From Flavobacterium okayamense (GTDB lineage Bacteria > Bacteroidota > Bacteroidia > Flavobacteriales > Flavobacteriaceae), in assembly GCF_019702945.1 (NCBI RefSeq), contig NZ_AP024749.1:1922001-1986000 (forward strand): a stretch of 64,000 nucleotides of DNA. The letters are read 5' to 3'. This document shows, in pieces, positions 42,736-52,271 of this stretch (positions are counted from its first letter, which is position 1; each line of letters begins with the position of its first letter). The notes under the pieces were generated by a model. It ran no database searches, was not told the origin of the DNA, and saw only the letters and a list, made by a program, of their open reading frames with translations. A program made the position numbers and the translations under genes.

Positions 42736-42759
42736 AAAATTGTAAACTGCGAATGAATA

Positions 42760-43197
42760 CTATTTATTCAAACTTCTCCCTAAAACAAACATCGTATCTT
42801 GATTACTATCGATTACAATTTTTTCAATTCCGTTTTGCATAGCAATATCTAAAATATCTCTTGCTGGAAGTGATGCAAAAGGTTTTGTTTCGTTTGCCCA
42901 ATTCATAAGAGTTTGTTGCGAAGTAAAAGCTCCAAGTATTTTTTGACCATCAACTTCAAAAACTGAAGTAAAAGACATTTGTGTACCTTTTTCAATTGTT
43001 GACCAACCTTCTTCGTTTCTATCTTTTCCAACAATGGGTTCAGTTGTAGGAATTAATAAAAAAGCATTATTACCTTGCAATTCATTAAAAACAGCCATAA
43101 AAGTTTCTTGATTTTTGTCTTTTTGAAATATTTTAATTGCAGAAAGTAAGTTGGTGTTATTCGGTTGAAATTCTAGTTCAGGATTCGATGTATTCAT
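42760..43197 (-). CDS. SseB-family protein
   Basis: 145 aa with the SseB N-terminal domain pattern: FMAVFNELQGNNAFLLIPTT, then KILGAFTSQQTLMNWANETK and ARDILDIAMQNGIEKIVIDS. The prototype is linked to serine sensitivity in E. coli; the role here is unknown. It is cytosolic. It lies 34 bp downstream of the 2'-5' RNA ligase-like gene on the same strand and may be cotranscribed. Confidence 0.75.
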   Translation of the reverse strand: MNTSNPELEFQPNNTNLLSAIKIFQKDKNQETFMAVFNELQGNNAFLLIPTTEPIVGKDRNEEGWSTIEKGTQMSFTSVFEVDGQKILGAFTSQQTLMNWANETKPFASLPARDILDIAMQNGIEKIVIDSNQDTMFVLGRSLNK

Positions 43198-43230
43198 TTT
43201 TATTTTGATTGAAAGGCAAAATTAATGAAT

Positions 43231-43791
43231 TTAAAATAGACTTCCTTGAATTAACTCTTGAGGTTTTTCTCCTAAAAAAGGAAAAGTTTCAATGATGTCA
43301 AATTGTTTTCTTTTGTTATTAAAGACACGTAAAGCAATAGTATTACAATTAAAAGTAATATTTGGATTCTCTCCGAACAGCTTTTTAGCAATTTCAATTT
43401 TTTCAGGTTGAATTCGTCTGCCAATTGAAATATGAGGTTCGTTGCTTTTTATTTTGGTAGGATAAGGAAATTTTTGATTCACTGAAGTCATTATTTGCTT
43501 CAAATATTGCTTTGATTCTGCATTTGGAGCTAGAAAGAATGCGCCGTTTGGAAAAGTGTTAAAACTTTCAAAAGTAACTTCTTGTGGATGAAAATATTTA
43601 GTTATTTCAGTAAGTTTTACTTTAATTTTTTCTAATTCTTTTTCATCTCGTTCAAATTCATTTACCGTAATATGCGCTAAAGAATTTTTACTATTATACC
43701 AACCAATTTTTTTGGCTAATAATTCTTTCATTTGCTTTACTTCTTCAATAACTTCTTCACTGGGATGTATAACTATGGAGTAGGTTTTCAT
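43231..43791 (-). CDS. 2H phosphoesterase / 2'-5' RNA ligase-like protein
   Basis: 186 aa. Two HxT/S motifs define the 2H fold: His40-Ile-Thr42 (LAHITVNEF) and His120-Ile-Ser122 (EPHISIGRR). The members known in bacteria hydrolyse cyclic nucleotide or 2',3'-cyclic RNA ends or ligate 2'-5'. The substrate is unknown. The gene is transcribed away from the sensor kinase cluster on the other strand. Confidence 0.82.
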   Translation of the reverse strand: MKTYSIVIHPSEEVIEEVKQMKELLAKKIGWYNSKNSLAHITVNEFERDEKELEKIKVKLTEITKYFHPQEVTFESFNTFPNGAFFLAPNAESKQYLKQIMTSVNQKFPYPTKIKSNEPHISIGRRIQPEKIEIAKKLFGENPNITFNCNTIALRVFNNKRKQFDIIETFPFLGEKPQELIQGSLF

Positions 43792-43834
43792 TAATTCTAA
43801 AGATTATAATTACTATGAATTAATTTTAATAACT

Positions 43835-43842
43835 TAAATTTG
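43835..43842 (+). promoter_or_regulatory. -7 element for the first TPR histidine kinase
   Basis: TAAATTTG ends 22 bp before the ATG at 43865. No clear upstream TTTG is found at 19+/-2 bp. Confidence 0.4.
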
Positions 43843-43864
43843 AATTCTTTTCAAACCAAATTTA

Positions 43865-46060
43865 ATGTTTTTAAATATTTCATCAAGTTGTTTAAAAAAT
43901 GTTTTGGCAATTAGCTTTTTACTTATTGTACAAAACTTTTATTCCCAAAATAGTAAAATTGATAGTTTAAAAATTGAGTTGCAAAACCATAAAGCAAAAG
44001 ATACTACACGAGTGAACATTCTCAATCATTTAGCTTTTCATCATTACAGAAACAATCCGCCTAAAGCTGTAGCTTACATTGAAGAATCTTTAGAATTAGC
44101 TAATAAATTAAAGGTTCAGAAATTTATTGCCCATTGTTATTATATAAAAGCTGTTATATATACTGAGCAGGCTAATTTTAAAATTGCTGAAACTAGTTAC
44201 GATAAAGCAATTAAACTTTATACTTCATTAAACGATTTAAAAGGATTGAAAAAGTGTAACAATGCTCTTGGAGTTTTGTATGCTTATAAAGGAGATTTTG
44301 AAAATGCTCTTAAGCACTATAAAGAATCTTTAAAAATCACTAGACAATTAGGTGATCTTACCGATGATGGTTGTTTATATAATATAGGAAATATCTATTC
44401 CGATATTGGAGATTATACTAATGCTTTGGAAAATTTTAATCAAGCATTAGAAATTAACAAAAACGAAAAAGATTCTGTTGGAATGTTAAATGCATTAAAT
44501 TCAATTGCAAACGTTTATTATCAGCAAGGTAATTATCCATTATCTTTAGATTATCATAATCAATCTTTAGATATTGCTAAGAAAGCTAAAGATTCCATTG
44601 GTATTTTTCAATCTTTAAATAATATTGGTAATTTATACCGTATGAAAAATGATAATGAAAAAGCATTAGCTTTTTACAATCGAGCATTAGCCATTGAAAG
44701 TGCAAGTTTTAATAAAAAAAACGTTACTGCCATAAAAAATAATATGGCAGGTATATATTATGATATTAATGAATTTGATAAAGCCTTAAAACTCTATAAT
44801 GAATCCATAACTCTAAGTAAAGAAATTGATGATAATGTAAATTTGGCTACAGCTCTTAATGGATTAGGTTTTGTGTATTATGATATGAAGAAATATGACA
44901 AAGCAATAGCTAATTTTGAAGAATCAAGAAAAATTAATTTAGAATTTAACTATTCTTATGACTTATTAGATTCCTATGAAGGTTTGGCGAAATGTTATTT
45001 AGATTTGAAAAATTTTGATTTAGCATTAGTTAATGCTAATAAATTAACAAAACAGGCAACTGATTTTGAATTTTTAAAGCACAAAAAAATAGCTTATGGC
45101 TTACTTGCCAGTATTTATAAAAATAAAGGAAATTACAAAAAAGCTTTTGAGAGTCAAGAATATTTTAAGATACTTAGTGATAGCCTTTTAAACGAAGAAA
45201 ACATCAAAAAGATTGCAGGAATTGAATACGAATATAAATACAAAAAAGAACTGGACGATGCTGCAGAAAGAGAAACAAAACTGACTGAAACAGTTGAAAC
45301 CACTTCTAAAGATTTAGAAAAATCGCAACGCAATTTATTATTAGGAATTATTACCTTTTTAGCTGTTGCTATGGTTTTAGGAAGTATTATTTTTTACTTA
45401 AAATTGAGAAATTCGAAAGCTAAAACACAAAATATAATTACCGAGCAAAAATTGTTGCGTACCCAAATGACACCGCATTTTATATTCAATTCTCTTTCGG
45501 TTTTACAAGGCATGATTTTGAATAAAGAAGAATCGAAGTCGGTAAGTTACTTGTCTAAGTTTTCAAAATTATTACGAATAACACTGGAAAATTCTAGAGA
45601 TAAAACGGTTTTATTGTCGCAAGAATTAGAAGCAGTAGATAATTATTTGTCACTTCAGAATATAGAAAATGAGAAAGTTTCCTTTAATTTAAATGTTAAT
45701 AAAGTCATTGAAACAAATAGAATAAAAGTTCCTCCAATGCTTATTCAACCATTTGTTGAAAATGCTATTGAGCACGCTTTTAAAAATCAAAAGGATAATT
45801 GTATCATTGAAATTAAACTGACTTTAGTCAATTCAAAACTAATTTGTGTAATTTTAGACAATGGAATGGGAATCGATTCTAGTGAACGAAATTCGAACCA
45901 AAATAAAAAATCATTGGCAACAAAAATTACGAAGGAACGTTTAGACTATTTGTCAAAAGATTTTAAAATGGATGCTTCGATTACTATTGAAGATAGAAGT
46001 AAATATAATACACAAGGAACGCAAGTAACTATTCAAATGCCTTATAATAAACTTACATAG
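43865..46060 (+). CDS. TPR-containing sensor histidine kinase (LytS/YpdA class), copy 1
   Basis: 731 aa. A signal peptide (about 1-27) leads into a periplasmic TPR array of about nine units (residues 45-445). A charged juxtamembrane coil (about 455-488) and one membrane helix (490-513) precede a His-kinase domain. The phospho-acceptor His538 lies in TQMTPHFIFNSLSVLQGM. The ATP domain has PPMLIQPFVENAIEHAFKN and DNGMGIDSS. This architecture pairs with LytTR response regulators. The neighbouring second copy and the regulator at 48246 follow on the same strand. The sensed signal is unknown. Confidence 0.92.
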   Translation: MFLNISSSCLKNVLAISFLLIVQNFYSQNSKIDSLKIELQNHKAKDTTRVNILNHLAFHHYRNNPPKAVAYIEESLELANKLKVQKFIAHCYYIKAVIYTEQANFKIAETSYDKAIKLYTSLNDLKGLKKCNNALGVLYAYKGDFENALKHYKESLKITRQLGDLTDDGCLYNIGNIYSDIGDYTNALENFNQALEINKNEKDSVGMLNALNSIANVYYQQGNYPLSLDYHNQSLDIAKKAKDSIGIFQSLNNIGNLYRMKNDNEKALAFYNRALAIESASFNKKNVTAIKNNMAGIYYDINEFDKALKLYNESITLSKEIDDNVNLATALNGLGFVYYDMKKYDKAIANFEESRKINLEFNYSYDLLDSYEGLAKCYLDLKNFDLALVNANKLTKQATDFEFLKHKKIAYGLLASIYKNKGNYKKAFESQEYFKILSDSLLNEENIKKIAGIEYEYKYKKELDDAAERETKLTETVETTSKDLEKSQRNLLLGIITFLAVAMVLGSIIFYLKLRNSKAKTQNIITEQKLLRTQMTPHFIFNSLSVLQGMILNKEESKSVSYLSKFSKLLRITLENSRDKTVLLSQELEAVDNYLSLQNIENEKVSFNLNVNKVIETNRIKVPPMLIQPFVENAIEHAFKNQKDNCIIEIKLTLVNSKLICVILDNGMGIDSSERNSNQNKKSLATKITKERLDYLSKDFKMDASITIEDRSKYNTQGTQVTIQMPYNKLT
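45257..45411 (+). repeat. 155-bp stretch identical to 47443-47597
   Basis: The DNA from the juxtamembrane coil through the membrane helix in kinase copy 1 has no difference from copy 2, while adjacent codons differ, also at silent sites. This points to recent gene conversion or selection acting on a shared segment. Confidence 0.8.
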
Positions 46061-46074
46061 TAAAACCTATTATT

Positions 46075-48249
46075 TTGAAAAAAAACATCTTACTAATTCT
46101 GGTTTTATTTTTTTTTGGAGAAATTATTGCCCAAACTCAATTAGTTGATAGTCTTAAAATTAAATTAAGAACACATAAAAAAGATACTACAAGGGTTAAT
46201 TTATTATTCGATTTAGCTTTCGAAACTTTTCAAAAAGACACAAAACTTGCTAATTCATACATTGTCGAAGCAGAACAATTAAGTGAAAGTCTAAACTTTA
46301 CAAAAGGTAAAGCGAGAATAAATTACCTCAAAGGAATTCTTGAAAATATTAAAGGTGATTATGTAACGAGTTTAAAATATTTTAATTTATCATTAAAGCA
46401 CTATAAAAAAATTAATGATAAAAAAGGTATTGCAAGTAATTATACAGCTTTTGGAATTACTCATTATGATCAAGCAGAATATGAAAAAGCAATCCAGTCT
46501 TATTTAAATGCTTTAGAAATTTATGAGAATATAGGTAATAAAAGAGAGGTTATTACATGTTTAATTAATATTGGTAATGTTTATTCAGAAATTGGAGACT
46601 TTGACAAAGCTATATCTAATTATAATAAAGCATTAAATAAGTGCAAACTTATAAACGATGAAAATGGAATATCATTCATCCATAGTAATTTAGGAATTCT
46701 ATACAAAAAGCAAGGAAATTACTACTTGGCAATTGAAAACAGTAATGAGAGTCTATATTATCGCAAAAAAACTGCTGATACTTTAGAAATAGCTGTTACC
46801 TTAAATAATTTAGGAGAAATCTATAATTCTATGAAAGATGTTACAAAAGCATTACTGTATCATCAAAAGTCTTTAGAACTTGCATTAAAACAAAATAATA
46901 AAAAAATTATTGTAGCTAATGAAATTAATATTGGCAACATTTATAAAGAACAAAAAGAATACAAAAAAGCGTTAGTTAATTACAATAAATCTTTAGAAAC
47001 TAGTAGCCAAATAAATGATTTAAAAAGCGTTGCTATTTGCTTTGCAAATATTGCTACTATCTATTTAGCATTAGAAAATTCTACTCTTGCACGCACAAAT
47101 TTTATTAAAGCAAATGAAATAAGTGAGGATATTAATAATTTACCTATTCTAACACAAAGTGAATTAGGGATTTCTGAAACTTTTCTATTTGAAAAAAACT
47201 ATCAAAAAGCGCTTTTCTATGCTTTAAAAGGAAGGGAAAATGCTATTAAACTTGACTTGCTTCTTGAACAAAGAAAAGCAGCTGAGTTACTTTCACAAAT
47301 TTATTATAATATAGGGAATTATAAAAAAGCATTAGAAAGTCATGAACAATTTAAGAAGCTAAGTGATAGTCTTTTAAATGAAGAAAATATCAAAAAAATA
47401 GCTTCTATAGAATATGAATTCAAGTACAAAAAAGAACTGAATGATGCTGCAGAAAGAGAAACAAAACTGACTGAAACAGTTGAAACCACTTCTAAAGATT
47501 TAGAAAAATCGCAACGCAATTTATTATTAGGAATTATTACCTTTTTAGCTGTTGCTATGGTTTTAGGAAGTATTATTTTTTACTTAAAATTGAGAAACTC
47601 TAAAGCAAAAACGCAAAATATTATTACTGAGCAAAAATTGTTACGTACCCAAATGACACCGCATTTTATCTTTAATTCGCTTTCGGTTTTGCAAGGCATG
47701 ATTTTGAATAATGAAGAAAATAAATCGGTTAGTTACTTGTCTAAGTTTTCAAAACTTTTGCGCATTACGTTAGAAAATTCAAGAGATAAAACAGTTTTAT
47801 TGTCGCATGAGTTAGAAGCTGTTGAAAATTATTTATCCTTACAAAATATTGAAAACGAAAAGATTACTTTTCAGTTATATGTTGATGATGCTATTGAAGC
47901 CAATGCTATAAAAGTGCCACCTATGCTTATTCAACCTTTTGTGGAGAATGCTATTGAACATGCTTTTAAAAATCAAAAAGAGAATTGTATTATTGAAATT
48001 AAACTGACTTTAGTCGATTCAAAACTAATTTGTGTAATTTTAGACAATGGAATGGGAATCGATTCAAGTGAGCGAAATTCAAACCAAAATAAAAAATCGC
48101 TGGCAACAAAAATTACAAAAGAACGTTTAGACTATTTGTCAAAAGACTTTAAAATGGATGCTTCGATTACTATTGAAGATCGAAGTAAATTCGATGCACA
48201 AGGTACCCAAGTAACCATTCAAATGCCTTATAGTAAAACTGAATTATGA
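46075..48249 (+). CDS. TPR-containing sensor histidine kinase, copy 2
   Basis: 724 aa from a TTG (no suitable ATG nearby). It repeats the architecture of copy 1: signal peptide, TPR array (about 45-440), juxtamembrane coil, membrane helix and kinase with His531 in the same TQMTPHFIFNSLS context. The coil plus membrane helix (DNA 47443-47597) is 155 bp identical to copy 1, and the ATP domain is also nearly so. The TPR parts are much more divergent, so the two may sense different ligands but share output. The stop overlaps the regulator start (ATGA). Confidence 0.92.
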   Translation: MKKNILLILVLFFFGEIIAQTQLVDSLKIKLRTHKKDTTRVNLLFDLAFETFQKDTKLANSYIVEAEQLSESLNFTKGKARINYLKGILENIKGDYVTSLKYFNLSLKHYKKINDKKGIASNYTAFGITHYDQAEYEKAIQSYLNALEIYENIGNKREVITCLINIGNVYSEIGDFDKAISNYNKALNKCKLINDENGISFIHSNLGILYKKQGNYYLAIENSNESLYYRKKTADTLEIAVTLNNLGEIYNSMKDVTKALLYHQKSLELALKQNNKKIIVANEINIGNIYKEQKEYKKALVNYNKSLETSSQINDLKSVAICFANIATIYLALENSTLARTNFIKANEISEDINNLPILTQSELGISETFLFEKNYQKALFYALKGRENAIKLDLLLEQRKAAELLSQIYYNIGNYKKALESHEQFKKLSDSLLNEENIKKIASIEYEFKYKKELNDAAERETKLTETVETTSKDLEKSQRNLLLGIITFLAVAMVLGSIIFYLKLRNSKAKTQNIITEQKLLRTQMTPHFIFNSLSVLQGMILNNEENKSVSYLSKFSKLLRITLENSRDKTVLLSHELEAVENYLSLQNIENEKITFQLYVDDAIEANAIKVPPMLIQPFVENAIEHAFKNQKENCIIEIKLTLVDSKLICVILDNGMGIDSSERNSNQNKKSLATKITKERLDYLSKDFKMDASITIEDRSKFDAQGTQVTIQMPYSKTEL
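47443..47597 (+). repeat. 155-bp stretch identical to 45257-45411
   Basis: Second copy of the identical segment in the downstream kinase gene. It ends where copy 1 has TTC and copy 2 has CTC. Confidence 0.8.
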
Positions 48250-48983
48250 AAGCTATAATCGTAGAAGATAAAGAATATATTAGAAAAGGATTGCTCAATT
48301 TGCTTTCTATTATTGATGCCGATGTTGAGGTAATAGGTGAGTGCGAATCGGTTCAGGAAGCTGTTATTGTTTCTAAAACCTGTAAACCCGAGTTAGTTTT
48401 TCTAGATATTAATTTAAAGGATGGAACTGCGTTTGATTTTTTAGACCAATTAGAATCGATTGACTTTAAAATTATATTCATTACTGCTTACGAAGAATAT
48501 GCCTTAAAAGCCTTAAAAATTGGAGCGGTTGACTATTTATTGAAGCCGGTTGATGTTGAGGAGCTAAAAATTGCTTTACAAAAAGTTGCTAAACTTACCG
48601 CTTCCGATCAAAAAAGTCAAATTGCAAAGGCTAAGCAAGTTTTCAATAACGAAGGCAATCATATTGTTTTATCATTTCACGATAGTTATCAATTAATCAA
48701 TTTAGACGAACTCATTTATTGCGAATCGGATAAAGGATACACCACTTTTTATTGTAGCGATGGCAATAAGCATTTGGTTTCAAAAACCCTTAAAGATTTT
48801 GAAGACCGTTTGTTAGAAGCTAATTTTCAGCGTCCGCATCAATCGTTTATGATTAATATGAAATTTGTCGATAAATACGATAAAGCGGGTACTATTCACT
48901 TAAAAAATGGCACTAAAATTCCGGTTTCTTCTCGAAAAAAAGAATCGTTTCTTTCCTCATTATTCAATTGGAATAAGAAATAA
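48246..48983 (+). CDS. LytTR-family response regulator
   Basis: 245 aa. The receiver domain has Glu7, Asp8 and phospho-acceptor Asp54 (VFLDINLKDG) and Lys100 (LLKPVD). The LytTR DNA-binding domain is about 140-243, with LDELIYCESDKGYTTFYC, PHQSFMINMKFVDKYD and IPVSSRKK. Such regulators bind pairs of 9-bp direct repeats about two helical turns apart. Just such repeats lie downstream at 49023-49052 and 51550-51579. The start overlaps the copy 2 kinase stop, and the three genes form an operon. Confidence 0.94.
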   Translation: MKAIIVEDKEYIRKGLLNLLSIIDADVEVIGECESVQEAVIVSKTCKPELVFLDINLKDGTAFDFLDQLESIDFKIIFITAYEEYALKALKIGAVDYLLKPVDVEELKIALQKVAKLTASDQKSQIAKAKQVFNNEGNHIVLSFHDSYQLINLDELIYCESDKGYTTFYCSDGNKHLVSKTLKDFEDRLLEANFQRPHQSFMINMKFVDKYDKAGTIHLKNGTKIPVSSRKKESFLSSLFNWNKK

Positions 48984-48992
48984 CATCATTTC

Positions 48993-49088
48993 TTAAATCA
49001 AATTTTTATTCAACTTTTACGAATATCGGTTCAAAGGAAACGGATATTGGTTGGGTATTTCATACTGTGTTTTCAATAGGTATTTTTA
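48993..49088 (+). promoter_or_regulatory. Duplicated promoter block A with LytTR-type direct repeat
   Basis: 96 bp, colinear without gaps with 51520-51615 and differing at six positions. ATATCGGTT (49023) and ATATTGGTT (49044) are 21 bp apart. TACTGTGT at 49063-49070 is a weak -7 candidate conserved in both copies. The block ends 24 bp before the ATG at 49113. Confidence 0.65.
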
Positions 49089-49112
49089 ATTGAAAAATTA
49101 AATGACGACATT

Positions 49113-51437
49113 ATGAAAAAATACTACTTTATACTACTGTTTTTTGTTTGCTTTTATGGAAAAGCGCAAATAATCAATTTTCCAGATGCTGAACTTAAAT
49201 TAAAATTGTTAAGTGCAAGTCCTAATAATGCTACAGCTAAGGATTTAAATGGTAATAATGTTAAAATTGATACAAACAATAATAATGAAATAGAAGTTAG
49301 TGAAGCACTTCAAATAGTCTATTTATATCTTTCTCAAGCAATATATTCAAATAATTATTATTATAATCCAAATATTACAGATATAACAGGATTAGAATAT
49401 TTTACAAACTTAAAGGAATTAGATTTGAGAAACAAAAATATTGCAGTTATTGATGCAACTCCTTTTATACAATTAGAAGTTTTACATTGTGGAAGTCCAA
49501 ATACTCCACTTTCGTCTCCACTTACAACTCTTAATGTAACAGGTTTAACTAATTTACAAAATCTACGTTGTGTGGGAGCCACTTTGTTAACAAGTGTAGA
49601 TGTTTCAACTTTGACTAACCTAACAGATTTATGGATTTATAATACTAACATAACTTCGTTAGATGTTTCGAACCTAACTAATTTATGGCGTTTAGATTGT
49701 AGTGTTTCTCAAATATCGAGTTTAGATGTTTCCAATAATATTAATCTTCTACGCTTGTATTGTCGCGAAAACCAAATTACAAGTTTAGATGTTTCTAATA
49801 ATATTAATCTTCAACGTTTATATTGCTTCGGAAACCAAATTACAAATTTAGATGTTTCTATGTTAAGTGATTTAAATGTGTTACAATGCTATGATAATTC
49901 ACTCACAGAATTGAATATAAAAAACGGAAATTCTAATTCATGGACCACTTTAGATTTTTATGATAACCCAAACCTTCAATTTGTATGCGCTGATGAAGAA
50001 GATGTAGCTATTGTTCAGCAAAAGATTGATACTTATGGTTACACTTCTACTTGTCATGTAAACAGTTATTGTTCCTTTACACCAGGCGGAACTTTTTATG
50101 ATATTACTGGAAATATAAAATTTGATGCTAACAATAACGGTTGTGACGTAGGAGATATAAATGTGCCAAATTTGAATTTAAGTATTTCAAATGGTACCAC
50201 AACAGGCAGTTTAATTTCAGATACAACGGGTGATTATTTTATACCCGTTCAAGCAGGTATTTATACTGTAACGCCTACGTTAGAAAATCCAACGTATTTT
50301 ACAATTTCTCCAACAAACTTTGTTGTAGATTTTCCTACCAATGCAAGTCCGTTTTTACAAGATTTTTGTATTACAGCAAATGGTGTACATTCTGATGTAG
50401 AAGTTGTTATAATTCCAATAACACCTGCAATTCCAGGTTTTGATGCGAATTATAAAATTGTTTATAGAAACAAAGGAACCGAAATTGAAAATGGAAATGT
50501 TTCTTTAACGTTTGATGATGCAGTTTTAGATTATGTATCTTCAAACCCTGTTTATGATAGTTCAGCACCGAATACTTTTAATTGGAATCACACGAATTTG
50601 TTGCCTTTTGAGACAAGAGAAATTGAAATTTCCTTTAATGTTAATGCACCCACAGATACACCACCTGTAAATATTGGTGATATTTTAAATTATATCGCTA
50701 CTATTTCAACAGCAAACACAGATGAAACTCCTTTGGATAATGTGTTTACGTTAAACCAAACTGTTGTGGGTTCCTACGATCCAAATGATAAAACCTGTTT
50801 AGAAGGTGAAACAGTTGATGTTGCTACAATAGGAAAATATGTGCATTATGTAATTCGTTTTGAAAATACAGGGACTTATCCTGCTCAAAATATTGTAGTA
50901 AAAGATATGATTGATACTTCTAAATTCGATGTTTCAACGTTAGTTCCGTTGCATGGAAGTCATGAGTTTTACACCAAAATTAAAGACAATAAAGTAGAAT
51001 TCATTTTCGAAAACATTAATCTTGATTTTAACGACGCTACAAACGATGGATATGTTGCTTTTAAAATAAAAACATTGCCTACGTTAACGGTTGGTGAAAC
51101 ATTTACAAACGATGCCAATATTTATTTTGATTACAATTATCCAATTACAACAAATGCATTCGCTACAACTATTCAAGATGTTTTAAGCAATCAAAGTTTT
51201 GAATTTGAAAACGAATTTGTATTATATCCAAACCCAACACACGATATTTTAAATATTTCTACTAAGAATCAAATAGAAATTCAATCGGTTGAAATTTATA
51301 ATATTGTTGGTCAAATAGTTATTGCTGTTCCAAACACAACAACAAGTATTGATGTTTCTAATATTGCAATAGGAACTTATTTGATAAAAGTAAATACAGA
51401 AAAAGGTAGTGCAATTACTAAGTTTTTAAAAAATTAA
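49113..51437 (+). CDS. Surface LRR protein with T9SS sorting domain
   Basis: 774 aa. A signal peptide ends near AQ at 18-19. Leucine-rich repeats fill about 75-290 (LTNLQNLRC, LTNLTDLWIYNTNITSLDVS, LLRLYCRENQITSLDVSNN). A carboxypeptidase-like/prealbumin-like fold follows near 325-420. A DUF7619-type domain is seen from the SYDPNDKTC block, and residues about 695-774 are a T9SS type A sorting signal (VLYPNPTHDILNIST, then YLIKVNTEKGSAITKFLKN). Exported across the outer membrane by T9SS. Its promoter carries block A. The ligand is unknown. Confidence 0.9.
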   Translation: MKKYYFILLFFVCFYGKAQIINFPDAELKLKLLSASPNNATAKDLNGNNVKIDTNNNNEIEVSEALQIVYLYLSQAIYSNNYYYNPNITDITGLEYFTNLKELDLRNKNIAVIDATPFIQLEVLHCGSPNTPLSSPLTTLNVTGLTNLQNLRCVGATLLTSVDVSTLTNLTDLWIYNTNITSLDVSNLTNLWRLDCSVSQISSLDVSNNINLLRLYCRENQITSLDVSNNINLQRLYCFGNQITNLDVSMLSDLNVLQCYDNSLTELNIKNGNSNSWTTLDFYDNPNLQFVCADEEDVAIVQQKIDTYGYTSTCHVNSYCSFTPGGTFYDITGNIKFDANNNGCDVGDINVPNLNLSISNGTTTGSLISDTTGDYFIPVQAGIYTVTPTLENPTYFTISPTNFVVDFPTNASPFLQDFCITANGVHSDVEVVIIPITPAIPGFDANYKIVYRNKGTEIENGNVSLTFDDAVLDYVSSNPVYDSSAPNTFNWNHTNLLPFETREIEISFNVNAPTDTPPVNIGDILNYIATISTANTDETPLDNVFTLNQTVVGSYDPNDKTCLEGETVDVATIGKYVHYVIRFENTGTYPAQNIVVKDMIDTSKFDVSTLVPLHGSHEFYTKIKDNKVEFIFENINLDFNDATNDGYVAFKIKTLPTLTVGETFTNDANIYFDYNYPITTNAFATTIQDVLSNQSFEFENEFVLYPNPTHDILNISTKNQIEIQSVEIYNIVGQIVIAVPNTTTSIDVSNIAIGTYLIKVNTEKGSAITKFLKN

Positions 51438-51442
51438 CCTTT

Positions 51443-51469
51443 GTCACACTGAGCTTGTCGAAGTGTCTC
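51443..51469. repeat. Dispersed imperfect palindrome
   Basis: It reads GTCACACTGAGCTTGTCGAAG and is followed by TGTC; it folds imperfectly (CACACT/AAGTGT). It resembles the family of short G/C-richer repeats found in flavobacterial intergenic regions, and partly the ones at 9230 and 14735 (TCGAAGTG). Confidence 0.55.
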
Positions 51470-51473
51470 ATAA

Positions 51474-51511
51474 TAAAAAATCCTGTTTTTATATTGATTC
51501 GGGATTTATTT
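51474..51511 (+). terminator. Weak terminator after the LRR gene
   Basis: AAATCC and GGATTT can pair with a 17-base loop, followed by ATTTTA. The weak stem makes this uncertain. Confidence 0.35.
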
Positions 51512-51519
51512 TAAAAATA

Positions 51520-51615
51520 TTAAATCAAATTTTTATTCAACTTTCACGAATATCGGTTCAAAGGAAACGGATATAGGTTAGGTATTTTTTACTGTGTTTT
51601 CAATAGGTACTTTTA
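51520..51615 (+). promoter_or_regulatory. Duplicated promoter block B with LytTR-type direct repeat
   Basis: Colinear with 48993-49088. ATATCGGTT (51550) and ATATAGGTT (51571) are again 21 bp apart. All variation among the four half-sites falls at the fifth base. TACTGTGT recurs at 51590-51597. The block ends 24 bp before the ATG at 51640, the same distance as block A. Confidence 0.65.
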
Positions 51616-51639
51616 CTATGTAATCATTAAAAACACCTT

Positions 51640-52260
51640 ATGAGAACTATTTTTTTATTTTTTGGAATGTTTATTTTTTTAAATAGTTTTTCTCAATCTG
51701 ATGCTAAAAATGAGATAAAAATGATTTCTGAATATGCATCTAAGAATCCTGAAATTAGAGATATTCTTCAGTTTGAAGGTATTGAATATTTAAAATTGAA
51801 GTTTACTGGAACTGATTTGAAAAACAAAAGTTATCATCTAACTGTAAAGGAAATATGGAATGGTAAATTAATTAGTGAATCAACTGTTTTTAATAGTAAA
51901 GAGATTGGGATTGAACAATTTCAAGTTATTAATGATACTGTTTTAAGTTTTAAAGTGATAGCAAAACTAACTTCAAAAAATAAATTAAAATTAACATTTC
52001 GATTTCCTCGATTTGGTGTTACCAAAGAATATGACGCAATAGATTCAAAAGAGTATAGTCTGCGAAATATAGTTGAAGAAAGTAATTTAAAGATTGACTA
52101 TAATGAAAAATTTTATTTGTTAGCATATATTTTACCTTATGAGCGAGAAGATGGGTCAAAGTCTTGGTGTGATGTTGGTACAAGTGGAGGAGATCTTGAA
52201 AAATGGGGAGAAAAATTTGGAATTAAACACTATTTAATATTTGAAATGAAATTTAATTAA
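51640..52260 (+). CDS. Secreted protein of unknown function
   Basis: 206 aa with a signal peptide (TIFLFFGMFIFLNSFSQ). The mature domain is beta-rich (LKFTGTDLKNKSYHLTVKEIW, VIAKLTSKNKLKLTFRFPRFG) and ends FGIKHYLIFEMKFN. No domain is recognised. It is the first gene under promoter block B and opens a run of five extracytoplasmic genes, so its expression should follow the LytTR signal. Confidence 0.65.
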   Translation: MRTIFLFFGMFIFLNSFSQSDAKNEIKMISEYASKNPEIRDILQFEGIEYLKLKFTGTDLKNKSYHLTVKEIWNGKLISESTVFNSKEIGIEQFQVINDTVLSFKVIAKLTSKNKLKLTFRFPRFGVTKEYDAIDSKEYSLRNIVEESNLKIDYNEKFYLLAYILPYEREDGSKSWCDVGTSGGDLEKWGEKFGIKHYLIFEMKFN

Positions 52261-52271
52261 AGATAGAAATT

